The notes below the pieces were generated by a model, which saw only the letters and a list, made by a program, of their open reading frames with translations, had not been told where the DNA came from and made no database searches. This document shows, one piece after another, positions 21,980 through 29,511 of a stretch of 42,350 nt of DNA. The number at the start of each line of letters is the position of its first letter. The first letter of the stretch is position 1. Position numbers and translations under genes: made by a program. The stretch is from DASRDR01 sp963812945 [NCBI: uncultured Candidatus Rokubacteria bacterium]. GTDB lineage: Bacteria > Methylomirabilota > Methylomirabilia > Rokubacteriales. The stretch is taken from positions 1-42,350 of the forward strand of contig CAWEXD010000002.1 in the NCBI GenBank assembly GCA_963812945.1. The letters run 5' to 3'.

Positions 21980-22269
21980 GGCTCTTCCGGGTTTCGTGTG
22001 GGTGCCGCCCTACATCTTGTAGTCTCCCCTCCCCTCACTGCTCCCGGATCCCTGTCGCCCGTCCTTGCTGAAGTCGTCGGCCGGCTGAAGCCGGCGGCGG
22101 AAGTGGACAACGCTTGGTAAACCTGCTCCGCTACTCGGATTCGGCGACGGCAAGAGCCGGGGCTGCCTTCGACCGGTGCATCGACCTGCCCCGGTGACCG
22201 GTACCGAGACACGCCTAGTAGGAGGCAACGCTAGATCTTGAGGTCACCCACTCGAAACCCGGAAGATTC
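21980..22269. mobile_element. ISL3-like IS remnant (about 290 bp, no transposase)
   Basis: The left end GGCTCTTCCGGGTTTCG... (21980-22004) is the inverted complement of 22245-22269 at 22 of 25 positions. GGCTCTTCC at the tip is the terminal signature of ISL3-family elements. The 240 bp between the ends contain no transposase frame, so this is an internally deleted or MITE-like derivative. ATTATT occurs directly left of the element (21974-21979) and again at 22277-22282, seven bases beyond the right tip. This may be a remnant of target duplication if the true end is slightly further right. Confidence 0.65.
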
Positions 22270-22318
22270 TACTCCGATTATTCAACCCTCGGTTCATAAT
22301 CGTATGGCGGAGAGCGCA

Positions 22319-22401
22319 GCCGGCGGCGGGGCCGGCGCCGCGAGCCCGCGAGCGGGGGGACGGGGCGCGGAGCAGGGACGCGTAAAACGTGCTTTGGACT
22401 T
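22319..22401. repeat. 83 bp direct repeat, right copy
   Basis: Right-hand counterpart of 21055-21136 with a few substitutions and one extra base. It ends only 5 bp before DUF808 homology resumes at 22407, so the island's right boundary practically coincides with the repeat. On the left a further 79 bp of non-repeat DNA (20976-21054) separates the repeat from the DUF808 break. Confidence 0.8.
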
Positions 22402-22406
22402 CGTTC

Positions 22407-22858
22407 CCCTTCGCGACGCGGGTCGCCGTGCTCGTCGCCATCGCGCTCCTCATGACCGTGGGCGTCTACGGCCTGGTCGGGGCCATCGTCAAGCTCGACG
22501 ACGCGGGCCTCCACCTCAGCCGGCGCGCCGGCGACGGAGCGTTCGCCCGGATCCAGCGCGGCGCCGGGGCCGGCATCCTCCGGGCCGCGCCGCTGCTGAT
22601 GAGGGGCCTGTCCATCGCGGGGACGGCCGCGATGTTCCTGGTCGGTGGCGGCATCGTCGTCCACGGCATTCCCGCGCTCGACCACTGGATCGTGGGGCTG
22701 ACCGGAGGCGCCGCCGCGCTCCCCGGCATCGGCGGCGCGCTTCACCTCGCGATGCCGTTCCTGCTCAACGCCGGCGTCGGTATCGTGGTCGGCGCCGGGG
22801 TGCTGGCGCTCGTCAGCCAGTGCGGCGCATCAGGCGTGGGAGCACGGCCGAGGCCTAG
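22407..22858 (+). pseudogene. DUF808 gene fragment (3' piece of the broken second copy)
   Basis: It corresponds to 19530-19982 of the intact gene and still encodes FATRVAVLVAIALLMTVG, then GLTGGAAALPGIGGALHLAM and onward. A single-base deletion near 22819 (GTCAGCGGGGTGC in copy A, GTCAGCCAGTGC here) shifts the last 13 or so codons out of frame. With no start codon, an internal replacement and a terminal frameshift, it cannot make the family protein. Confidence 0.85.
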
Positions 22859-22982
22859 GGGGATCCAGCGCCGTCAGATACGACGGGACGCCGTTCCCCG
22901 TGGAGGCAGGCGTGGGTCAAGTCCTCACGGTCATCGGACAGAAACACTATATGGGACGGGTACTTATGTGTTCATACGCACG

Positions 22983-22997
22983 TGGCACTTTCATTGC
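22983..22997 (+). promoter_or_regulatory. Sigma54 (-24/-12) promoter of outer-membrane protein copy B
   Basis: TGGCAC-N5-TTGC, identical to the copy A element, within a 20 bp block conserved between copies. The sequences on both sides (about 22947-22975 and 22998-23017) have many substitutions and small indels relative to copy A. The predicted start is near 23009, about 36 bp before the ATG. Confidence 0.75.
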
Positions 22998-23044
22998 GTT
23001 CCCCAGGCGTCAGGGTTCTCATCTTCTGACTTGGAGGCGCACGC

Positions 23045-23689
23045 ATGAACAGGTCGTTCCCCTGGCGGCTGGCCGTCCCGATGATCGTCTTCGGCGCGAT
23101 GACCCTCGTGGGCCGTCCGGCGTCCGCGGAGTGGTTCCTCGATGCCTACGGTGGCGTCTCGATCACCTCCGACGCCGATGTCACCGTCCCCAACGGGGGG
23201 ACGGCCGAAGACGCGGTCAGTTTCGACACGGAGGCCATGGGTGGGGGGCGGATAGGGTACTGGCTCGAGGGGCTCCGGTGGCTGGGCGTGGCGGGGGACG
23301 TGTCCTACTTCGCCCCGGCCGGGGATGGGACGACGGCCGAGGTGCGCTTGGAGGTCATCCCGCTCTCGCCGCTGGTGATGTTCCGGCTGCCCCTGCTCGA
23401 GAGCCCGGAGTTCACGAAGGGCCGGCTCCAGCCCTATCTCGCGGTGGGCCCGGGCTTCTTCATGAACAGCGTGAAGGTGGACGGTCCGGGAGGCGAGCAG
23501 AACACGGACTGGCAATTCGAGGTCGGCGTGGACGCCCGGGCCGGCCTCGCATTCATGATCACCCCGACCATCGGGACGTTCATCGAGGGCCGCTACACGT
23601 GGTTCAGCACGAACCCGGGCGGCCGGAGCACCGAGATCGACATCGAGACGTTCCACTTCGCCGGCGGGATCTCGATCCGCTGGCCGTAG
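23045..23689 (+). CDS. Outer-membrane beta-barrel protein, copy B
   Basis: 214 residues, the same protein as copy A (20164-20808) except for one Ser-to-Asn change in the GGEQ(S/N)TDWQF loop. It has the same signal peptide, strand pattern and GGAGG ribosome-binding site. Both copies look intact, so gene dosage or separate regulation rather than divergence of the protein is the likely consequence. A hairpin (23697-23737) and then, after about 44 bp, the gene at 23781 follow; in copy A the corresponding downstream gene was cut after its first nine bases by the duplication junction. Confidence 0.88.
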   Translation: MNRSFPWRLAVPMIVFGAMTLVGRPASAEWFLDAYGGVSITSDADVTVPNGGTAEDAVSFDTEAMGGGRIGYWLEGLRWLGVAGDVSYFAPAGDGTTAEVRLEVIPLSPLVMFRLPLLESPEFTKGRLQPYLAVGPGFFMNSVKVDGPGGEQNTDWQFEVGVDARAGLAFMITPTIGTFIEGRYTWFSTNPGGRSTEIDIETFHFAGGISIRWP

Positions 23690-23696
23690 GCGCGCC

Positions 23697-23737
23697 CTCG
23701 GCTCCGGGTCAGGCACCACCGGGGCCGGGGAGCCGAG
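23697..23737 (+). terminator. Hairpin after outer-membrane protein copy B
   Basis: Same 9 bp stem (CTCGGCTCC/GGAGCCGAG) and 23 nt loop as at 20817-20857. It separates the outer-membrane gene from the secreted-protein gene at 23781. Confidence 0.5.
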
Positions 23738-23780
23738 CGGCTCGAGCCAGGGCATGCTGGGCGCGGCCTGGAGGTCCGTG

Positions 23781-24803
23781 ATGCGCACGCGCTGGGTGCT
23801 CCTCCTCGCGTGCGGGACCGTCGTCCTGGCGGCGGGCCCCCGGATCGCCCGAGTTCAGCCGCTCGACATGGAGCGGTCCCTGGCCGAGCGGTTCGGATTC
23901 TCGGCGACCGAGATCGGCCAGGTGCGCGGGAGCCAGGCGGTGGTCAAGACCCTCCCCGCCCAGGGGCGGGAGATCGCCGTCGTCGGCGTGGTCCGGATTG
24001 CCGACGACCGGGAACGGCTCGTGCGCTGGGTCCGGGACGTGGAGGGGTTTCGCAAGGCGGCCGATCTGGGCGTGTCTCGCAAGCTGAGCTCGCCCCCGAC
24101 CATCAACGATTTCGGAGACCTCGCCCTCGACGCGGGTGAGCTCGCGGCCCTGCAAGGGTGCCAACCGGGCAACTGCGCCCTGCGCTTGGGGGATCGGGCC
24201 ATCGCCCAGTTTCGCGCCGACGTGGACTGGGCCGCGCCCGACGCCGGGCGGCGCGCGAACCTCTTGACCCGCCAGCTCATGCTGGGCTACGCCGAGGCAT
24301 ACCTCAAGGGCGGGGACGGCGCCCTGGGCGCCGCGCACAACGAGCGGCAGCCTCGCGGGGTCGCCGACGAGTTCCGGGCGCTGATCCGAAGCGCCACGAA
24401 TCTCTACGCGCTGGCCAATCCCCTGGCCACGTATCTCGAGCGATTCCCGGAAGCTCCAAGCCTTCCCGTCGAGCAGTTCCTCTACTGGGCCAAGGGCGGC
24501 GTGGGCCCCGAGCCGTCGATCACGCTGCACCACCTCGTGATCCACCGGGAGCCGGGGGGGAGCTACTACATCGTCGACAAGCAGCTCTACGCCAGCCGGT
24601 ACGTCGACGCTGGCGTGCTCGTGCTGTGGCTGGGGACTCCGCCCGACGGCCAGGGATACTATCTCCTGGTGGGCCTGCGCGCGCGGTCGAGCCAGCTGGA
24701 GGGCCTCGCGGCGCGAATGCTCCGGGGCCGCATCGAGAAGGAATCGCACGAGTACGTGCAGATCTACCTGGACTGGCTCCGCAAGAGCCTCGCGCCGAGA
24801 TGA
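23781..24803 (+). CDS. Secreted protein of unknown function
   Basis: 340 residues; the ATG at 23781 has GGAGG six bases upstream and is preferred over the ATG at 23754. A short signal sequence (MRTRWVLLLACGTVVLAAG) suggests export; the cysteine is within the hydrophobic core rather than in a good lipobox. The mature part is mixed alpha/beta, with ERFGFSATEIGQVRGSQAVV near the start, a CQPGNCALRLGDRAIAQFR segment with a Cys pair that could form a disulfide, and a Tyr/Leu-rich C-terminal domain (YYIVDKQLYASRYVDAGVLV, YYLLVGLRARSSQLEGLAARM). I do not recognise the family; such proteins occur as conserved hypotheticals in environmental genomes. It is followed at 82 bp by the large surface protein gene. 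Confidence 0.72.
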   Translation: MRTRWVLLLACGTVVLAAGPRIARVQPLDMERSLAERFGFSATEIGQVRGSQAVVKTLPAQGREIAVVGVVRIADDRERLVRWVRDVEGFRKAADLGVSRKLSSPPTINDFGDLALDAGELAALQGCQPGNCALRLGDRAIAQFRADVDWAAPDAGRRANLLTRQLMLGYAEAYLKGGDGALGAAHNERQPRGVADEFRALIRSATNLYALANPLATYLERFPEAPSLPVEQFLYWAKGGVGPEPSITLHHLVIHREPGGSYYIVDKQLYASRYVDAGVLVLWLGTPPDGQGYYLLVGLRARSSQLEGLAARMLRGRIEKESHEYVQIYLDWLRKSLAPR

Positions 24804-24885
24804 CCGTGTCCTTGACGGATGGACGGGATCGGCGCCCACCTGGAGCCGGAGCCCGGCACGTTGCGGCTGGCGATTGGAGGGCGCG

Positions 24886-27228
24886 ATGACGCTCATGATG
24901 AGGTGGACGACGCGGTGGACGGCGATCGCGACGCTCCTTTTCCTCGGGCCTTACCTGTCGGTCCCCGCGGCCTGGGCGCAGGCGCCGTCCATGCCCGCGT
25001 CCGGCGCGCCGGCGTCCGGTTCGAAGGGGGTCACGCCGCCGAGCGCGCCCGCCCCTTCGGCGGCGAAGCCAGCCGCTCCCGCCGCCGCCAAGTCGGCCGC
25101 CCCGGCCACCGCGGGCGCCCCGGCGGCGTCCCGGGAAGGGACGGCGAACACCCCCTGGCCGCGCGAAGCCACGGAGGGGGGCCGTACGTTCACCGTCTAC
25201 CAGCCGCAGATCGAGAAATGGGACGGCGCGCGCCTCCACGCGCGCGCCGCCGTCTCGGTCGAGAGCGCGGCGTCGCCGCTCCAGCACTTCGGCGTGGTGT
25301 GGTTCTCCGCGCGGGCAGACGTGGACAAGGTGAGCCGGCTCGTCGCCCTCGCCGACTTCCGGGTCGACAAGGTCACGTTCCCGTCGGAGCCCGACCGGGC
25401 CGCCGACTACCAGAAGGTGCTGGAGCAGCGTCTGCCCCGGGAGATATCGAGAATCTCGCTCGACCGCATCCAGGCGGCGCTCGCCATCACCGAGGCGCAG
25501 CGCAGCGGGGGAGCCGCGACCCAGCCGGTCAAGAACGACCCGCCGCGCGTCATCTTCAGCACGACACCGGCCCTCCTGGTCCTCGTGGACGGGAAGCCCG
25601 TCCTCCGTCAGGTCGAAGGCGTGAGCATGAGCCTTCATCGGGTCGTCAACTCGTGGGCGCTCATCCTGGTCGACCAGAAGGCCGGCAAGCACTACCTGCG
25701 GGCGGTGGGACGGTGGTTCGAGGCCGGCACCCTCGACGGGCCGTGGGCCGTGGCCGTGCGGCCGAACCCCGCGCTCGACGCCGCCATGCAGAGCGTGGAG
25801 AGAAGTCAGCGGGTGAACCTCCTCGACAACCCCGGCCCCGAGGTGAAGGACGCCGTGGCGCGCGGCGTGACCCCGGCCGTCCACGTAAGCACGGTGCCGG
25901 CCGAGCTGATCCAGACGCGCGGCCGGCCCGACTACGAGCCCATCGAGGGCACCGAGCTCCTGCACGTCGGGAACTCGACCGCCAACATCGTGCTCGACCC
26001 GGCGGACCAGCGCCATTACGTCCTCCTGTCCGGGCGGTGGTTCCGGAGCGCGTCCCTGGCCGAGGGGCCCTGGGAGTTCGTCGCGCACGACAAGCTCCCC
26101 GCGGCGTTCGCCAAGATCCCCGAGGCGCACCCCCGGGGCGCGGTCCTGGCCTCGATCCCCGGCACCCCGCAGGCCAAGGAGGCCCTCATCGACAACAGCA
26201 TCCCTCAGACCGCCGAGGTGAACCGGACGACGACGACCTACCAGGCGACCTACGAGGGACCGCCGAAGTTCCAGCCGATCGAGGGCACCACGCTCCACCA
26301 CGCGGTGAACTCGCCGGTCCCGGTCATCCAGGTCGCCCCGAACCTCTACTACTCGCTGAAGGACGGGGTCTGGTTCACGGCGACCTCGGCCACGGGGCCG
26401 TGGACCGTGGCCATGTCCGTGCCGGCCGCGATCTACACGATCCCGTCCACCTCCCCCTTGCACTACGTGACCTATGTCCACGTGTACGGCGGCACGCCCC
26501 AGACGGTGTACGTCGGCTACACGCCCGGCTACTACGGAACGGTGGTCGCGCCGTCCAACGTCGTCGTCTACGGCACCGGCTACGTCTATCCGCCGGTCTA
26601 CGTGGGCGCGTACTGGTACCCGCCGCCCCCGACCTACGGGTACGGCGCGGGCTTCGGATGGGGCGCGGCGACGGGCTTCGCCTTCGGGGCGGCGACGGCC
26701 GCCGTCTGGGGCGGCGCCTGGGGCTGCTGCCACGACGACGTCGACATCGACCGGACCGTGAACATCAACCGCAACGACGCCTACAACCGCTGGAACCAGG
26801 GCCAGGTGCGGTCCAACCTCGAGAGCCGGGCGCAGTCGCTGACCCCCCAGCAGCGTCAGCAAGCGCAGCAACGGGCCCAGTCGCGCGCCCAGGGCACGAC
26901 GCCGCGCTCCAACGACGTCTACGCGGGTCGAGACGGGAACACCTACCGGCGCGGCGCCGGGGGCTGGGAGCAGAACACGGGACAGGGCTGGGACCGGGCC
27001 GACTTCGGCCAGGGCAGGGAATCGGCGTCCGGCCTGAATCGCGAGCAGGCGGCGAGGAGCGCGGGCGCGGCCCGCGAGACCTCCCACCAGCGCAACTACG
27101 GAGGCGGCGGCGGAGTCAGTTCGTCCGGTGGCGCGCGTCCGTCCGGGGGCAGCGGAGTCAGTTCGGGCGGCGGCTCGCGTCCATCCGGGGGCGGGTCACG
27201 GGCCGGCGGAGGCGGGCGCCGGCGCTGA
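24886..27228 (+). CDS. Large exported protein with three W-rich repeats and a Gly/Tyr/Pro-rich region
   Basis: 780 residues; the ATG at 24886 follows GGAGGGCGCG, better than a TTG 12 bases earlier. After a signal peptide ending near AWAQ there is an Ala/Pro/Ser-rich linker (to about residue 90) and a globular segment (90-220). Three repeats follow with the core G(R/V)WFxAxxxxGPW: HYLRAVGRWFEAGTLDGPW, HYVLLSGRWFRSASLAEGPW and YYSLKDGVWFTATSATGPW. Next comes YVTYVHVYGGTPQTVYVGYT and a Tyr/Pro/Gly-rich stretch with GCCHDDVDIDRTVNINRN. A Gln/Arg-rich and then Ser/Gly-rich tail has two near-copies of GVSSxGGxRPSGG. Relatives are often labelled carbohydrate-binding family V/XII proteins; no catalytic motif is visible. 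It is probably a surface or matrix protein. Confidence 0.78.
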   Translation: MTLMMRWTTRWTAIATLLFLGPYLSVPAAWAQAPSMPASGAPASGSKGVTPPSAPAPSAAKPAAPAAAKSAAPATAGAPAASREGTANTPWPREATEGGRTFTVYQPQIEKWDGARLHARAAVSVESAASPLQHFGVVWFSARADVDKVSRLVALADFRVDKVTFPSEPDRAADYQKVLEQRLPREISRISLDRIQAALAITEAQRSGGAATQPVKNDPPRVIFSTTPALLVLVDGKPVLRQVEGVSMSLHRVVNSWALILVDQKAGKHYLRAVGRWFEAGTLDGPWAVAVRPNPALDAAMQSVERSQRVNLLDNPGPEVKDAVARGVTPAVHVSTVPAELIQTRGRPDYEPIEGTELLHVGNSTANIVLDPADQRHYVLLSGRWFRSASLAEGPWEFVAHDKLPAAFAKIPEAHPRGAVLASIPGTPQAKEALIDNSIPQTAEVNRTTTTYQATYEGPPKFQPIEGTTLHHAVNSPVPVIQVAPNLYYSLKDGVWFTATSATGPWTVAMSVPAAIYTIPSTSPLHYVTYVHVYGGTPQTVYVGYTPGYYGTVVAPSNVVVYGTGYVYPPVYVGAYWYPPPPTYGYGAGFGWGAATGFAFGAATAAVWGGAWGCCHDDVDIDRTVNINRNDAYNRWNQGQVRSNLESRAQSLTPQQRQQAQQRAQSRAQGTTPRSNDVYAGRDGNTYRRGAGGWEQNTGQGWDRADFGQGRESASGLNREQAARSAGAARETSHQRNYGGGGGVSSSGGARPSGGSGVSSGGGSRPSGGGSRAGGGGRRR

Positions 27229-27280
27229 GCCCACAGACCGAAGGCCGTCCGATCAGCTCCCGTAGAGCCAGGGTGCCGGG

Positions 27281-28354
27281 GTGAGCACGCTGTTCGCCAC
27301 CGCTGTCCCGGAAGCCGCTCCGCGCTCCCCGGACACCACGGCGGAGCCGCGGCGCGCTTCCTCGTCCGGCCCGTGGCTGCTCTCCGAGGGCCCCGACTTC
27401 TGGGTGGCCTCGGCGGGGGGCGGGGCGCTCCTCGTCTTGATGAGCCTGGTGCTCCTCTGGCGCGGTGACCGCGAGCTCGACGTGGCGGACCTGCTTCTGG
27501 GCGAGCTTCATCTCGGCGCCACGTACGATGCCATCGTCCGCCGCCAGCTCTGGCGTCGGATGCCGCTCGACGTGCTGGCGGTGCCCCTCGCCATCGTGGC
27601 CGCCACCTACGCTCTGATGCTGGACGGCTGGCTGCTCCTCGTGACCACGACGATCCTGTACCTCGGCGCCTGGCATCGCGGCCGCCAGAACCTGGGAATC
27701 GCGCGGTACTACCAGCGGCGCGTCGGGGGACCGGTGTCCGCTCGGCATCGGTGGCTGCTCGCGACGGCCGTCTACCTGCCGATGCTGGCGGCCGTCGCCT
27801 ACTACACGAGCACCGCGCCGACCCACGAGGGCGACGACTTCCACGGCCTCCCGCTCGGCCCCGAGCTCTTGTGGGCACTGGGAGGCCTCGCCATCGTCAG
27901 CGTCGTGGCCTACCTCGGCTGGACGATCGGTCGGACCTCGGCCATCGGCGACCGACGGGAGATCGCCACCGGACACCCGACGCCCGCCGTCCACCCGGCC
28001 GAGCGATGGCTGGTCCTGGCCAACGCGGTCGCCTTCGGCAGTGCGTACGTGCTGGGTGCCTGGACCGCGTCGTTCGTCCTGGTGCTCGCCATCCACCACG
28101 AGGTGCAGTACCTCTACTTTACCTATGCGGTGGCGCGGCGGGCCGACGCGTCGGCCGGTCGCGATGTCGTTCCGGAGCTCCGGCGGCTCGCGCGGTTCTC
28201 GGTGTGGCCGGCGATCGGGCTGGCCTCGTGGGCGGCGTGCAGGTTTTCCGGATTCGACGCCCTCTTGCCCTTCCTGACCGCCGGTCTCCTCGGCCACTAC
28301 TGGCTGGACAGCCGTATCTGGACCGCGCGGGCCCGGCGCCTGGCCGCGACGTAG
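27281..28354 (+). CDS. Polytopic membrane protein of unknown function, with conserved-looking His residues
   Basis: 357 residues from a GTG start. Seven to nine hydrophobic helices are visible. Histidines sit at helix ends in ELHLGATYD, GAWHRGRQN, LAIHHEVQYLYF and LLGHYWLDSRIW. The LGHYWLDSRIWTARAR ending recurs in a widespread uncharacterised family, as far as I recall. Membrane-embedded histidines can bind metals, but no standard di-iron pattern is complete, so no enzyme activity is proposed. It is followed after 8 bp by the Ca2+/H+ exchanger gene, suggesting co-expression. Confidence 0.7.
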   Translation: MSTLFATAVPEAAPRSPDTTAEPRRASSSGPWLLSEGPDFWVASAGGGALLVLMSLVLLWRGDRELDVADLLLGELHLGATYDAIVRRQLWRRMPLDVLAVPLAIVAATYALMLDGWLLLVTTTILYLGAWHRGRQNLGIARYYQRRVGGPVSARHRWLLATAVYLPMLAAVAYYTSTAPTHEGDDFHGLPLGPELLWALGGLAIVSVVAYLGWTIGRTSAIGDRREIATGHPTPAVHPAERWLVLANAVAFGSAYVLGAWTASFVLVLAIHHEVQYLYFTYAVARRADASAGRDVVPELRRLARFSVWPAIGLASWAACRFSGFDALLPFLTAGLLGHYWLDSRIWTARARRLAAT

Positions 28355-28362
28355 GCCCGGTC

Positions 28363-29436
28363 GTGAGACCCTCGATCAACTGGCTGCTGGCGCTCATTCC
28401 GGTCACGCTCGCGCTCGAGCATGCCGGCGCGCCAGCGCCCTGGGTGTTCTTTGCCGCGGCGGCCGCGATCGTGCCGGTCGCTCGCCTGATCGTCCGGTCG
28501 ACCGAGCAGCTCGCGACCTACACCGGCGACGCGGTCGGCGGGCTCCTCAACGCGACCTTCGGCAACGCTCCCGAGCTGATCATCGCCTTGGTGGCGCTGC
28601 GGGCGGGGCTCCTCGACATGGTGCGCGCGTCGCTCGCCGGCGCCATCCTTGCGAACCTGCTCCTCGCGCTCGGCATCGCGCTCCTGCTCGGCGGGCTGCG
28701 CTTCCACAACCAGACGTACAACGCGGCGGCCGCCAGGGTCTACAGCTCGATGATGCTCATCGCGGCGATCAGCCTGACCGTGCCGAGCGCGTTCAGCAGA
28801 GTCCTCGCCCCCACGGAAACCGTGCGCGAAGAGGCGCTCCTCAACATCGGACTCGCCGTGGTCCTCCTCGTCGTCTACGCGCTTTACCTCGTCTTCATGC
28901 TCAGGACCCATCCGGCCGAGTTCACCGGAGAGGCAGGAGGCCACGCGGCGCACGACGGCCCGCAGTGGAGCCTCATGCGCGCGGTGGGAAGCCTCGTTGC
29001 CGCGTCGCTCCTCGCGGCATGGATGAGCGAGATCCTGGTCGGCGCGGCAGAGGGCACCGGGACGGCGCTCGGGATGTCGCAGGTCTTCATCGGGATCGTC
29101 CTTCTCGCGATCGTCGGGGGCGCTGCCGAGAGTGGCTCCGCGATCGCGATGGCGCTCCGGAACCGAATGGACCTCACGATGGGGATCGCTCTCGGCAGCT
29201 GCATCCAGATCGCTCTGTTCGTCGCGCCGGCCCTGGTGCTCGCGAGCTACTTCGTGGCGCCCCGGCCGCTCGAGCTCTCGTTCAGCCCGGCCGAGATCGG
29301 GTCGCTCTTCATGGCCGTCCTGATCGGTGCGCTGGTGGCGGGGGACGGGCGCTCGAACTGGTACAAGGGTGTCCAGCTCATTGCCGTGTACCTCATCATC
29401 GCGCTGATGTTCTACTTCATGCCGGCGGCGCGGTGA
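28363..29436 (+). CDS. cax: Ca2+/H+ antiporter (CaCA superfamily, CAX type)
   Basis: 357 residues from the GTG at 28363, 8 bp after the preceding stop. Eleven membrane helices are arranged as an inverted repeat. The two signature motifs are GGLLNATFGNAPELIIA (c1, about residue 57-73) and GGAAESGSAIAMALRNRMDL (c2), which carry the paired Glu residues that bind Ca2+. The central hydrophilic loop (HPAEFTGEAGGHAAHDGP) is His/acid-rich, as in other members. The protein exports Ca2+ (or other divalent cations) from the cytoplasm in exchange for protons. The ribosome-binding site is weak, so coupling to the upstream gene is likely. Confidence 0.93.
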   Translation: MRPSINWLLALIPVTLALEHAGAPAPWVFFAAAAAIVPVARLIVRSTEQLATYTGDAVGGLLNATFGNAPELIIALVALRAGLLDMVRASLAGAILANLLLALGIALLLGGLRFHNQTYNAAAARVYSSMMLIAAISLTVPSAFSRVLAPTETVREEALLNIGLAVVLLVVYALYLVFMLRTHPAEFTGEAGGHAAHDGPQWSLMRAVGSLVAASLLAAWMSEILVGAAEGTGTALGMSQVFIGIVLLAIVGGAAESGSAIAMALRNRMDLTMGIALGSCIQIALFVAPALVLASYFVAPRPLELSFSPAEIGSLFMAVLIGALVAGDGRSNWYKGVQLIAVYLIIALMFYFMPAAR

Positions 29437-29511
29437 GCGTATCGAAGGCTCCTCGGCTGCGGTGTCGATGCGCGACCCAGTCCTGACGGGCGTTTCGCGG
29501 GAGAAGCGTCG

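Larger units (their letters stand above)
20907..23786. repeat. Tandem duplication unit, copy B, interrupted by 1.43 kb of foreign DNA
   Basis: Homology to copy A covers 20907-20975 (matching 19150-19218) and resumes at 22407 (matching 19530), running to 23786. Between them 20976-22406 replaces the 311 bp 19219-19529. In the DUF808 part the copies differ at roughly a dozen positions plus a one-base deletion. In the outer-membrane gene they differ at only three positions. Confidence 0.85.

Noticed and set aside
21915-21985. tRNA-like remnant on the minus strand (GGGTTCGAATCCCC and AGCTCGTCGG strings)
   Set aside because: The T-arm-like string and a D/anticodon-like string resembling initiator tRNA-Met are present, but the T stem pairs at only three positions, there is no anticodon arm, no paired acceptor and no CCA. 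At most it is a decayed fragment.
22010-22228. Small minus-strand frame inside the ISL3-like element (about 72 codons)
   Set aside because: No similarity to a transposase that I can recognise and no convincing ribosome-binding site; treated as non-coding interior of the remnant.
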